Source: Butyrivibrio sp. AE2015 (lineage in GTDB: Bacteria; Bacillota; Clostridia; Lachnospirales; Lachnospiraceae). Taken from it: a stretch of 64,000 bases of DNA. Shown in pieces: positions 17,876 to 26,865 of this stretch. Where the stretch lies: positions 25,461 to 89,460 of the forward strand of contig NZ_ATVR01000014.1 of assembly GCF_000420825.1 (NCBI RefSeq), in the 5' to 3' direction. The position numbers were made by a program, and so were the translations under genes. Each line of letters starts with the position of its first letter. Within the stretch, counting starts at the first letter, position 1. The notes beneath the pieces are model-generated. The model searched no databases. It was given only the letters and a program-made list of their open reading frames with translations, and was not told where the DNA came from.

Positions 17876-18948
17876 TCAGTGGAAAACAATTCATCAAAAT
17901 CAAAGTCATCTATCATGCTGCGCATCTTAGTCAGCTCTTTTGCCATATCCTCAGAAGATGTTATCTCATATTCTCCACTCTTAAAGCATTCTACCATAAA
18001 TCTGTTAATGTCGGGTTTGTAATGTGTGTAGTCCGCATAGTTGTTGAGATCCAGCGTCTCAGGCATAGTCTGAAAATAGAATAAATGAACATTGTCATAC
18101 TCAAGCAGAGCATCTGCCACATACTGATACTGTTTAAAGGTCGCTTCAAAAGTATTTTCCTGCATCACATTATGCCAGTACAAAATGCTGTAGGGTGGGA
18201 AAAAGAAATAAAACTCCGTGTCAGGATTATCTTTTACAAAGGGCAGGATATTCACATCCAGGTTTTCTTTTGTCTGTGGTAAAAGAGTATCAAAAGATGT
18301 TTCCTCTTCCACATAGGAAGGCTCGTCGTAATTGTGCATAACCCACTGAATATTGTAGTAATCAGGAGTCCACCAGCTCTTGTAGATCTCAGAAAGATCT
18401 GACCCCTGTCCCTGTATGAGAGGCCTCATAATATACTGCAATATTACATCTTTATTCAAAAGATATTTCACGTCATTTATAGGATCTGAGTCATAAAGAT
18501 ACTCGGGTAGAGGATACTTTGTAGCGTTTATGTCAGCTGTCATTGTCGGTATATCCATGGCAAAAAACACAGCTTTCACATCATTTTTTCTCCTGGCGTA
18601 AGTATCCTTATCAAATACGATAGAGAGGATGTTGTAGTCATCCCTTGGGTAGGCACCGCTATAGCTGAGCTTAACTGTGTTTACATCAAGTAGTTCCTTA
18701 AAATCGTCTGTATCGAAATTAACAGTCATGGATGAGCCAATGATGCACCCCTCATACTCCATATTTTTGGCCATTCCAGGATTCTGGCTCAGCTGGTTGT
18801 CAACAACGTATGGGAACCCTTTTAATGGAGTATGATAGTGAAAAAAAGGATCCACATACACTACAAGAGCTGAGCACGCCGCAAAGGCCATAAGCATCAA
18901 AGCCAGAAGCATTATAAAAAGATTTTTATAGTTCTTGTCTTTTTCCAT
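17869..18948 (-). CDS. SGNH/DltD-like extracytoplasmic partner of the downstream-facing MBOAT
   Basis: A 359-aa protein with one N-terminal membrane span (about residues 10-30) and an outside domain. CIIGSSMTVNFD supplies the block I serine, FFAMDIPTM a further family block, and YTHYKPDINRFM the C-terminal histidine, as in DltD/AlgX-type acyl-transfer partners. The MBOAT gene lies 29 bases upstream, the arrangement of dltB-dltD and algI-algX systems in which the SGNH protein moves the acyl group to the polymer outside. The acyl group and acceptor are unknown. Confidence 0.75.
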   Translation of the reverse strand: MEKDKNYKNLFIMLLALMLMAFAACSALVVYVDPFFHYHTPLKGFPYVVDNQLSQNPGMAKNMEYEGCIIGSSMTVNFDTDDFKELLDVNTVKLSYSGAYPRDDYNILSIVFDKDTYARRKNDVKAVFFAMDIPTMTADINATKYPLPEYLYDSDPINDVKYLLNKDVILQYIMRPLIQGQGSDLSEIYKSWWTPDYYNIQWVMHNYDEPSYVEEETSFDTLLPQTKENLDVNILPFVKDNPDTEFYFFFPPYSILYWHNVMQENTFEATFKQYQYVADALLEYDNVHLFYFQTMPETLDLNNYADYTHYKPDINRFMVECFKSGEYEITSSEDMAKELTKMRSMIDDFDFDELFSTEW

Positions 18949-18977
18949 CTAAAATAATCAACCTCGAAATATTCGCC

Positions 18978-20408
18978 TTAGAAATTCATATATAGGTAGG
19001 TGCTGACTCCGCCAAAGCTCAATATGCACCACACCAGCAAAAGAGCTGACAAAAGAGTTGTGAATACTCCTATCCTGCACTCCTTTGCATAATTCACAGC
19101 GCTCTTTCCAAAGAACACGATAATTGCAGAGCCAAAAAGGAACAGCCACATGCACAGATCCCAGGAAAAGTTAAATCTAACGACTGGTGTCATTTTTAGC
19201 ACATACCATATCTCGTCAAGTCTGAAGAAGTTAGCAAAATCGCTGTAGTAAGGTCTTATTCCACCGCTTATCATACGGCCAAACAATAAAAACGCATCTG
19301 AGACAGTACCAGCCCTGAAAAATACCCAGGCAACTGTCACATAGATAAATGTGAAGGTACGCCTTAAAATATTTATGAGATATCCACCAAAGCTTTTTTT
19401 TGCTTTGAAGAAATCCACATTTCCCAACGCTCTTGTAACCACATTGAGGATTCCGTGCATAGCTCCCCAGATAATAAATGTCCAGCCTGTCCCATGCCAC
19501 AAACCACTTAAAAGAAACACGATCAAAATGTTAACATATGTTCTTACAGCACCTTTTCTGCTTCCTCCAAGTGGAATATAGATATACTTGGTAAAAAACT
19601 TTGTGAGAGTTATGTGCCATCTGTTCCAAAAATCTATGATATTAAGAGCCTTATATGGAGAATCAAAGTTAAGACTAAGTTCAAAACCTGTCATCATGCA
19701 GATTCCACTGGCCACATCGCAGTATCCGCTAAAATCAAAATAAAGCTGGAAGGAATAAAAAACTGCTACCAGCACTGCCTCCCACCAGCCAAGGGTTGCA
19801 AGACTTTCATATCCGTAGTTTACGGCCTTACCAATAGTATCAGCCAGAATTACTTTTTTAAAAAGTCCGATGGAGACAAGAAGGATTCCTCTCATTAAAT
19901 ACTCAAAATCCAGGTGCTCTTTCAAAGCTTTTTTTAGCTGCTCATCAAAAGCCCCATAACCCATGAGCGGTCCCTGCAGAAGTTTTGGAAAAAACAAGAT
20001 ATAAGAAAGATATTCAGGAAGATCAAAGTCTTTTATTTCTCCCCTGAAACGATCTACAAGATACGATATCTGATTAAAAGTATAAAAACTAATGGCAACA
20101 GGAAGGAAAGTGCCACAGAATTTAAATGAAAGTAAAATAAGCACATTGCCTGTTATACCAACAGCCAATAGAATCTTTGAGCCATTCATAAATCGTATCA
20201 CAAGAGCATTAAACAAGATGCTTATGATAAGAATCACGAGATTATTCACTCCAAACAAGGTATAAAAAACCAATGAGCCTGCAATTATCCACAAATTGCA
20301 CAGCCTCATCAGCTTTTCATCTTCTCTGAAGTAATGCCTTATGGCACAGAATCCAATAATAAACACCGGCAAAAACGCCAGTATGAACTCATAAGAATTA
20401 AATAACAT
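18978..20408 (-). CDS. MBOAT-family O-acyltransferase (AlgI/DltB-like), copy 1
   Basis: A 476-aa polytopic membrane-bound O-acyltransferase. It shows the family progression VISFYTFNQISYLVD, FFPKLLQGPL, YFDFSGYCDVASGI, FWNRWHITLTKFFTKYIYIPLGG, and the histidine-containing GLWHGTGWTFIIWGAMHG. It passes an acyl group, usually acetyl, across the membrane for modification of a surface polymer, with its SGNH partner immediately downstream. An AAGGGGAG site precedes the ATG, nine bases from the cytidylyltransferase stop. One of three MBOATs in the window. Confidence 0.92.
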   Translation of the reverse strand: MLFNSYEFILAFLPVFIIGFCAIRHYFREDEKLMRLCNLWIIAGSLVFYTLFGVNNLVILIISILFNALVIRFMNGSKILLAVGITGNVLILLSFKFCGTFLPVAISFYTFNQISYLVDRFRGEIKDFDLPEYLSYILFFPKLLQGPLMGYGAFDEQLKKALKEHLDFEYLMRGILLVSIGLFKKVILADTIGKAVNYGYESLATLGWWEAVLVAVFYSFQLYFDFSGYCDVASGICMMTGFELSLNFDSPYKALNIIDFWNRWHITLTKFFTKYIYIPLGGSRKGAVRTYVNILIVFLLSGLWHGTGWTFIIWGAMHGILNVVTRALGNVDFFKAKKSFGGYLINILRRTFTFIYVTVAWVFFRAGTVSDAFLLFGRMISGGIRPYYSDFANFFRLDEIWYVLKMTPVVRFNFSWDLCMWLFLFGSAIIVFFGKSAVNYAKECRIGVFTTLLSALLLVWCILSFGGVSTYLYMNF

Positions 20409-20416
20409 AACTCCCC

Positions 20417-21130
20417 TTACTTAAGCCACTCGCTTCTCTTGCTCATAAGAAGTGCCTTGAAAATGTCGATGTCATCTACTGTTGTGAGCTTGATATTCTT
20501 TTCTGACCCCTGAGAAAAATATACCTTTTTGCCCATCTCTATCATAAGAGTACAGGACGCAACAGAAGCTGTGATGCCCTTTTCAAGGGCCTGTCTGTGA
20601 AGATCGCAGATCTCTCCAAGCTTAAATCCCTGCGGAGTCTGAGTTCTTTTGAGCTTATCCCTTGAATAGGACTCTTCAGAAACCACGCCATCCTCGGTTG
20701 TAAGCATGGCCTCAGCACAAGGAATAGCCGTAATGGCATTACCATACTGTTTGGTCTTCATAATGCAGTCAGAAATAATCTCTGCAGAAACCATTGGTCT
20801 AATGGCATCGTGGATAAGCACGATGGTATCCCTGTCAAAAGTTTTTTCAAGTTCATATACACCATTTCTGATTGAGCCCTGTCCGTTTTCACCACCGGGA
20901 ACTACACATTCAAGCTTGGTTATATTGAACTGTTTGGCGTAAGCCCTTAGCATCTGCTCCCAACCCTCAACGCATACAACTGCGATAGAGTCAATCTCCG
21001 GATGATTCTGAAATGCCTCAAGTGTATAAACGATAACAGGCTTTTCGTTGACTGTTAAAAACTGCTTCGGAATATCCTGATGCATTCTTGCACCGGTGCC
21101 TCCGGCTATGATAAGTGCTACTGTCTTCAT
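20417..21130 (-). CDS. IspD/TarI-family cytidylyltransferase
   Basis: About 237 aa. It joins CTP to a sugar- or alditol-phosphate. GGTGARMHQDIPKQFL at the N-terminus is closer to the TarI (ribitol-5-phosphate) pattern than to classical IspD, and it is followed by HDAIRPMVS and KRTQTPQGFK, common to both. I chose the ATG at 21130 because AGAGG lies seven to eight bases upstream; an upstream in-frame ATG gives five more residues. The LicD gene lies 21 bases upstream, and LicD/fukutin enzymes use CDP-alditol or CDP-choline donors, so a dedicated CDP-donor role is more likely than isoprenoid synthesis. No TarJ reductase is nearby. Confidence 0.85.
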   Translation of the reverse strand: MKTVALIIAGGTGARMHQDIPKQFLTVNEKPVIVYTLEAFQNHPEIDSIAVVCVEGWEQMLRAYAKQFNITKLECVVPGGENGQGSIRNGVYELEKTFDRDTIVLIHDAIRPMVSAEIISDCIMKTKQYGNAITAIPCAEAMLTTEDGVVSEESYSRDKLKRTQTPQGFKLGEICDLHRQALEKGITASVASCTLMIEMGKKVYFSQGSEKNIKLTTVDDIDIFKALLMSKRSEWLK

Positions 21131-21151
21131 AATAAATCCTCTCAAAAAAGA

Positions 21152-21997
21152 TCACTCTTTTATAATATTCACATGCATTGGCACACGCTTGTCCTCTGGC
21201 GGAAGTGCCATGTAATCTCCATAGGTCTTTTTAAGCCACTTGTCGTGGAGCTTGGGGATAGGAAATTCTTTTCCCCTGATAAGAGCTGTATCAGGACCGT
21301 TCACAAGGTGCTCCGCATCAAAATCAAGTCCCCAGTATCTCGGGTCAGGCTGTTCATTGGATATGAACAAAGTCCTGTAGTCATCGCCTAAACTTGCTAT
21401 TCCCCCAAGAGTCTGCAGCTTCATATAACTATTAGCAATACTCTTAAACGGAACTACTCTTCCAATAGCAGCAAGCACAAATGCTGCCAACTTCATTATT
21501 CCCTTGAACTTGCCATAATCAACGTAAGGCCTGTGTCCCATGGCAAGGGCATACAAAAGCTTCATCCTTGTAAGCTGCCACTTGTGAGCATCTGCCTCTT
21601 TATCAAAAACAAAAAGATCCAAAGTCGGATGAGAGTACCTATTCTCATAGAAATCTTCTGCTCCAAAGGTTGTACCCTCATATGTCAGATCCATATCTGC
21701 AATCTTGGTGATAAAATCAAAAAACTGTGGATACCTTTCAAATCTAAGGAGCTTAAACCTTGTATCTGCCTCTTTTTCAAAAGCCTCTAAAAATCTCTCG
21801 TAATCCTTTCTCAAAAAGAGAATATCCACATCATCATCCCAGGGAATAAAATCCTGATGCCTTACGGCTCCAAGCATTGTTCCCCCATGAAGATAATACT
21901 GTATTCCATATTTCTTACAAATCCTGTCAACTTCAGAGAGCATAGCAAAATCCGATTCATGCACTCTGTCTAAATATTCCTGTACTTCTTTTTCCAT
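21152..21997 (-). CDS. LicD-family phosphotransferase
   Basis: A 281-aa LicD/fukutin-type nucleotidyltransferase-fold enzyme. It has the family start VDRICKKYGIQYYLHGGTML followed by AVRHQDFIPWDDDVDILFLR, where the DDDVD cluster binds metal and the CDP donor. Family members transfer phosphocholine, phosphoribitol or similar groups to surface sugars. It lies next to a TarI/IspD-like cytidylyltransferase and a CotH-kinase gene, so the three could form a phospho-decoration module. The ribosome binding site is weak (AGAAGTAG). There is no signal sequence, consistent with action on the cytoplasmic face. Confidence 0.88.
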   Translation of the reverse strand: MEKEVQEYLDRVHESDFAMLSEVDRICKKYGIQYYLHGGTMLGAVRHQDFIPWDDDVDILFLRKDYERFLEAFEKEADTRFKLLRFERYPQFFDFITKIADMDLTYEGTTFGAEDFYENRYSHPTLDLFVFDKEADAHKWQLTRMKLLYALAMGHRPYVDYGKFKGIMKLAAFVLAAIGRVVPFKSIANSYMKLQTLGGIASLGDDYRTLFISNEQPDPRYWGLDFDAEHLVNGPDTALIRGKEFPIPKLHDKWLKKTYGDYMALPPEDKRVPMHVNIIKE

Positions 21998-22036
21998 AAA
22001 TATTGCTACTTCTTTTCTTTTTATAAATTGCTGCTC

Positions 22037-24244
22037 TCAGCCCTGGCCAAGTCCCAGGTCATCAAGCATATATTGAATTATGTAATCAGCTCTTTCTCTG
22101 AAAAATGTATCAATCCAGCCTATATCCTCGGCAAAATCAGCCTCATCATAGGGGGCTTCATAATTCTCATACAGAGGGTATTCCTCGAGCTGCACATCCC
22201 CTCTGAATCTGTTGTTTGAATTAATTATAGCAGTGCTGTACTGACTTGCCATATTCCAGAGCTTTCCTGAAACGTCTTCATATCTGAAGTTGTTTGTTGC
22301 AATCTCCATAAAGGAACTTACAAATCTGTTCTTAAACTCCTGATTCTCAATGAGAGCTGAAAACAAAACGTCTCCGTTTAAAGGATTATTGTCATACCAG
22401 TTACCTGTCACAAAGGAATCAATGTCAGCAGTGTTGGCATCCATGTTCATGCCGCAGGAGTCATCCAGGTCAAATAAAAGCCATCTCCACCTGCAGTCCT
22501 CATACTCGCCAAATCCCGGATCCCTGCTGCGCCATACGGCATAGTTATTTTGGTAGGCATCCGAATTGCCAACATATGTCTCAATGGCGTAATAATCTAT
22601 AAGACTCTGAATATCCACCATTTCCTCTATCTTTCGATAGTTGGCTTCAACTGACATGTCATTATCTCTGGCAAAAGAAACAACTTCATCATAAAACTTC
22701 ACATCATCCGGACTGTTTGTCCGGCTCTCACCATTTTTGACGATGATGATATTATTTTCATCCACTCCGTAATAGTGATTAATGTAGCTGGTGCCAATGG
22801 TCTCCTGCAGATGATAAAATCCCCAGTACTCTCCGTTTAAAAAGACGGCACAAGGAATAGTCCTCTGGGTTCCTATAGCTCTGTCAGCTACAAGAGACTG
22901 GATAAATGCATCCCTTAACTTTGTAACGAAAATATCAGTAGAACCACCGGCTCTTAACATGAGCTTACTGTACGATGCTCCGTTGTCAAAAAAGTCATAG
23001 TTAAACCTGGCGTTTCCATCGTATTCTTCCCTTGCATAGATCTGGAAGTTCTTCTGGTTCTGATTCCTGGTCCATCCACCATGAATACGAATTCCCGCCT
23101 TCTGTTCCAGTAGCAGTTCTCTTTCCGGTGAAAAGATTTCTACGTTAACCTCTTTTTCCCATCCTCTTCCCTTTTTGGCAAAATTGAAAAACTGCGAAGA
23201 ATCACCGGAATAAAGATCCATGTTAACCTTATTAAGGAATAGCTCGCGAACTTTTCCGGTCACATAAATCCCTTTATCATATCCAAAAAAGTCATCGGGT
23301 GAAAAAGAAATTGATACTATATTAAGGCCCTCATAAGCTTTATCATCAAGACCAACAAAATAGGTCTGTGAGCTTACATCACTTGCTCCATCTTCTGTAA
23401 TTGCAACAGCTTTGATAACAGTCCCCTTGTCCACAGGCTCCTCTGGAAGGTAGTCATTTTCCGCAGCAATATCGCCTATAGCGGAGTAGATGTTTTCTTC
23501 TTCCGACCTGTTTGTAACAGTTATAGGGCCATCATATTTTATTGAAGTCTCATCGGGATCTGACCCGTCTAAAGTATAGTATATGTCTCCCTTTTCTGCA
23601 CTTAATTCAACTTCAACATTTTCTGAAAACCAACCTCCGGGAAGAGAAAAAGTCGGCATTTTGAGACTTTTTTTCTCAGAAGAAAGAACTCTCGCTTCCA
23701 CCCTATAAGGTGATGAATCAGAAACCTCCCACCCATTTAGGTCATCTAAAAACCTTACGTAAGACTTATTCCTTGGAAGATCCTCAAGGATTGCAACAGA
23801 ATCTGCAACTTTCCCATCCTCATCAGTCAGAATACATCTCTCTCCGTTTGAAAGATGGAAGTTTACACCATGAACATCAACAGGAACGTACGTCTCAAGA
23901 TAAGCATCCGTATCATCTGTAATCTCATTGCACCAAACTATTATGCAATGGCCGGGCTCAATACTTATATCCGGCAAAATAAATCTTCTAAGATCCTTAT
24001 TACTGTCAGAAAGTCCCCAGTTAAGAAGGCTCACTGCAGAGTCCGACCTGTTGAATAGCTCTATGTAATCTGCTCCATAATCCCCATTGTCATCGTAAGC
24101 TGCAGAGGTATTATGCGTGCACACTTCCGAGATAACAACAGGCGAGCTGGCATTATTTTTTTCAACTTTTGTCTGTGCGAAGCATATGCCTGAAAACAGA
24201 ACAAGAATCGCACATATACCAATAAGCTGCTTGTTTCTCTTCAT
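22037..24244 (-). CDS. Secreted CotH-kinase protein with lamin-tail and chitobiase-C-like domains
   Basis: A 735-aa exported protein with a signal peptide (about residues 1-24, KRNKQLIGICAILVLFSGIC). A lamin-tail domain follows (VVISEVCTHNTSA to about residue 150), then a chitobiase/hexosaminidase C-terminal-like domain (DIYYTLDGSDPDETS), then a CotH kinase domain from about residue 330 to the end. That domain contains KAGIRIHGGWTRNQNQKNFQ, a KLRDAF segment, and YWGFYHLQET, with LLFDLDDSCGMN as the probable metal-binding block. CotH proteins are atypical kinases that phosphorylate secreted proteins. It lies upstream of LicD and the cytidylyltransferase in the same transcription unit. The phosphate acceptor is unknown. 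Confidence 0.88.
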   Translation of the reverse strand: MKRNKQLIGICAILVLFSGICFAQTKVEKNNASSPVVISEVCTHNTSAAYDDNGDYGADYIELFNRSDSAVSLLNWGLSDSNKDLRRFILPDISIEPGHCIIVWCNEITDDTDAYLETYVPVDVHGVNFHLSNGERCILTDEDGKVADSVAILEDLPRNKSYVRFLDDLNGWEVSDSSPYRVEARVLSSEKKSLKMPTFSLPGGWFSENVEVELSAEKGDIYYTLDGSDPDETSIKYDGPITVTNRSEEENIYSAIGDIAAENDYLPEEPVDKGTVIKAVAITEDGASDVSSQTYFVGLDDKAYEGLNIVSISFSPDDFFGYDKGIYVTGKVRELFLNKVNMDLYSGDSSQFFNFAKKGRGWEKEVNVEIFSPERELLLEQKAGIRIHGGWTRNQNQKNFQIYAREEYDGNARFNYDFFDNGASYSKLMLRAGGSTDIFVTKLRDAFIQSLVADRAIGTQRTIPCAVFLNGEYWGFYHLQETIGTSYINHYYGVDENNIIIVKNGESRTNSPDDVKFYDEVVSFARDNDMSVEANYRKIEEMVDIQSLIDYYAIETYVGNSDAYQNNYAVWRSRDPGFGEYEDCRWRWLLFDLDDSCGMNMDANTADIDSFVTGNWYDNNPLNGDVLFSALIENQEFKNRFVSSFMEIATNNFRYEDVSGKLWNMASQYSTAIINSNNRFRGDVQLEEYPLYENYEAPYDEADFAEDIGWIDTFFRERADYIIQYMLDDLGLGQG

Positions 24245-24248
24245 AGTA

Positions 24249-25028
24249 TTACTGAACCTCAGGATCAGAATAAATCGTATATCCGTGCATGTTTTCTACT
24301 ACGGTAAGTCCCATTTCAGAAAGATTGCCATTAATCTTTCTGCTATCGGAAAGAACAATGTAATGACACTTCGTCTGCCTTGTGGCCTCCAAAAGCGCCT
24401 TGGCATCTATAACTTCAGGCTTTTCCATAACCTCGTAAACTGCATTATAGTAATCCCACTGAGTTACCACCATCTCACGTCCATAGGGCATAAGAATATT
24501 GGTATTATACTGCCTTACAAAGTGAACCAGCTCTGAAGGGAAAGCTGCACGAACTCTTGGCTCTCCTTCATCCGGAGCTATAACATCGCAGATATCGATA
24601 ATATTCTGAGGAATGTGATAGAGATTTTCTGCCACAGACATATACTGATTGGCATATACAAAAGAGCCTGTAACTGCGATTACCAGAACCATCAAAGCAA
24701 AAATGCCTCTTCTAACTGCTTCTCTTTTTATCCCCATCAGAGCCTTGCAGGCGCCATAACCTATCACTATGTACATAGGAATAAGCCACAGTATCCTGTA
24801 ATATGTATCGCTTCCATCATCAAATAGAGCTACATACACGATCTTCGTAACAGGGAAAAGAAATCCCACAAGAATTACTAGGGGCAATATTCCAAGTACT
24901 ATTTTCTTTTTTATGTCTTTTTCACAAAACGTTATAAAAAGAGCTGCTGCCACAAACATCAAAAGCAGCACGCCATTTCCGCCATATAGTTTAAGAGCAA
25001 CAAAGCACTCCATGAATATTCCATACAT
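24249..25028 (-). CDS. Membrane protein, C-terminal half of a two-piece DUF6077-like protein
   Basis: A 259-aa protein with about four N-terminal spans (residues 1-150) and a soluble C-terminal domain of about 100 residues. A GAGGTG ribosome binding site precedes the ATG by seven bases. It starts 14 bases after the stop of the 380-aa membrane protein at 25043. The end of that protein (YFSIWTSGM) and the beginning of this one (MYGIFMECFVALK) read like one interrupted sequence. From memory, single-chain proteins of about 640 aa annotated DUF6077 look like the two joined. Function unknown; context suggests a GT-C-like membrane enzyme. Confidence 0.65.
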   Translation of the reverse strand: MYGIFMECFVALKLYGGNGVLLLMFVAAALFITFCEKDIKKKIVLGILPLVILVGFLFPVTKIVYVALFDDGSDTYYRILWLIPMYIVIGYGACKALMGIKREAVRRGIFALMVLVIAVTGSFVYANQYMSVAENLYHIPQNIIDICDVIAPDEGEPRVRAAFPSELVHFVRQYNTNILMPYGREMVVTQWDYYNAVYEVMEKPEVIDAKALLEATRQTKCHYIVLSDSRKINGNLSEMGLTVVENMHGYTIYSDPEVQ

Positions 25029-25042
25029 AAATGGTCACCTCA

Positions 25043-26185
25043 TCACATTCCGCTTGTCCAGATTGAAAAATAAAGGGCCAGATATACGAGGTTTGGCACA
25101 ACACTAAGTGCCGCTCCAATTATCACCTTGAAATTCCTGCTAAATACCAATAAAAGCAGTGTTAAAAGTGCAATGAGCCCTGTGCCGAAGATCACGCCCA
25201 TGGCGCTGCACATGCCTGAGAGCATATTCACAAGCGCAAGCATTATCCACAAATAACCTCTTTTTGCAGCCGTCTTATCCACAGAAGCTGGTTCTTCGTT
25301 GTTACTTCCTCTGACACTTCCATACATTTCAAGGAAGATCCAGAAAATAAGCGGAAATACCAGATTTCCGACCATGGCTTTTCCCTGCCATGTTCTCATT
25401 AAGAAAAATGTGGCAGGCGTGTAGTGGGAAACATTTCCAAACATCATAAGAAAGCTTACGATTATCATGAAAACAGGCACCATGTCCTGTCTGCTTTTTA
25501 ATAAGGCTTTCCCTATTTCCACATAAACAAGATAAACCAGTGGAATGAATAAAAGCGGAATAACCGAGTGTGAAACGATAGTTGCATGAACTCCGCTGAC
25601 TTTGGCTATAAAGCCTATCCACATAGTTATCACTGCCAGTGCATGCCTGATATCAAGGGATGTCGAATTGCCGGTATATGGCAGGATAGTGTTCATAACA
25701 TCCGCCTGCTGGGCAAGAAGAGACTCCACAACATAATAGGCATCATCTCCATCAAAACTTGCCATTACCAGAGCCATCACAAGCTGAAATATCACAAGAG
25801 CAAAAAATATCAGCCAGTAAATCTTTGTTTCCAGTTTGGCCTGCTTTTTCAATTCTCCTAATGCCTCAGTATTAAAGATCAAACTTCTGTCTTTTTTTAC
25901 ATAAAGGGCATAAAAGGCTCTCGCAATTCCAAGTGCTATCAGTATCCATGCAAGTATCAAAAAATACTTCACACAATATGCGAAGGCACTGTACATGATC
26001 GTAGTCATACAGTATATGGCGATCACTTCAAAACAGGCCAGGTATATAAGGACTCCCAAAAGGAAAGTTACCCCGAGGCTTTTCTTTTCCTTTGGCAATA
26101 TAAAATTGAATAAAACTCCAATTAAAAACGGCGCACAAAAAAGCCAGAATATTAACTTAACTACCTCACCAACAATCGAAATCAA
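25043..26185 (-). CDS. Polytopic membrane protein, N-terminal half of a two-piece DUF6077-like protein
   Basis: A 380-aa protein with about ten predicted spans. An outer loop contains SFDGDDAYYVVESLLAQQA, whose acidic pair after the third or fourth span resembles the catalytic loop of GT-C glycosyltransferases. The start is a TTG with AAGGGGAT six bases upstream. It stops 14 bases before the gene for a second membrane protein that appears to supply the missing C-terminal part. I cannot name a substrate. A split membrane glycosyltransferase is the best guess, at low confidence. Confidence 0.65.
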   Translation of the reverse strand: MISIVGEVVKLIFWLFCAPFLIGVLFNFILPKEKKSLGVTFLLGVLIYLACFEVIAIYCMTTIMYSAFAYCVKYFLILAWILIALGIARAFYALYVKKDRSLIFNTEALGELKKQAKLETKIYWLIFFALVIFQLVMALVMASFDGDDAYYVVESLLAQQADVMNTILPYTGNSTSLDIRHALAVITMWIGFIAKVSGVHATIVSHSVIPLLFIPLVYLVYVEIGKALLKSRQDMVPVFMIIVSFLMMFGNVSHYTPATFFLMRTWQGKAMVGNLVFPLIFWIFLEMYGSVRGSNNEEPASVDKTAAKRGYLWIMLALVNMLSGMCSAMGVIFGTGLIALLTLLLLVFSRNFKVIIGAALSVVPNLVYLALYFSIWTSGM

Positions 26186-26197
26186 CTTTTTATCCCC

Positions 26198-26818
26198 TTA
26201 TCCCTGCATCATAAGGTTAAGATGCTCCTGAAGAATACTGATACCTGTTATGTTCTCTCCACCACGAGGGATGATGATATCAGCATATTTTTTGCTAGGC
26301 TCAACAAACTGCTCATGCATAGGTTTAACTGTCTCTGTATACTGCTTAAGAATAGAGTCAATACTTCTTGCCCTCTCAACCATGTCACGACGGATTCTGC
26401 GCATAAGTCTCTCGTCTGCATCTGTCTCAACAAACACCTTAATGTCCATAAGATCCCTAAGTTCCTTGTTTTCAAGGATAAGAATACCCTCAAGGATTAT
26501 TACTTTTTTAGGTACTACGTGAACTGTCTGATCTGCTCTGTTGTGGATAGTGTAATCATATACAGGCACATCGATCGCTATGTTGTTCTTAAGCTTTTTA
26601 ACATCCTCGATGAGAAGATCTGTATCAAATGATTCAGGATGGTCATAGTTGAGCCTTGTCCTGTCCTCATAAGATAAATCATTGTGAGCCTTATAATATG
26701 AGTCATGATTGATAACAACAATGTCATCCCCAAATTTTTCCTTGATCATGCGGACAATTGTTGTTTTGCCCGAAGCTGTTCCTCCTGCAATTCCTACGAT
26801 ACAAACCTTATCGTTCAT
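26198..26818 (-). CDS. udk: Uridine kinase
   Basis: A 206-aa uridine/cytidine kinase of the pyrimidine salvage pathway. The P-loop GIAGGTASGKTT is at residues 9-20, followed by INHDSYYKAH, YDHPESFDTDLL and VPVYDYTIHNR, all diagnostic for Udk. GGAGG is well placed before the ATG. An ordinary metabolic gene within a glycan operon; its product can feed UTP and CTP pools needed for UDP-sugars and the CDP donor used by LicD. Inclusion in the operon is inferred from 12- and 47-base spacings. Confidence 0.95.
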   Translation of the reverse strand: MNDKVCIVGIAGGTASGKTTIVRMIKEKFGDDIVVINHDSYYKAHNDLSYEDRTRLNYDHPESFDTDLLIEDVKKLKNNIAIDVPVYDYTIHNRADQTVHVVPKKVIILEGILILENKELRDLMDIKVFVETDADERLMRRIRRDMVERARSIDSILKQYTETVKPMHEQFVEPSKKYADIIIPRGGENITGISILQEHLNLMMQG

Positions 26819-26865
26819 AAAAAACCTCCATTTATAACTAAAAAATTAACAGTATTAACGTATAT

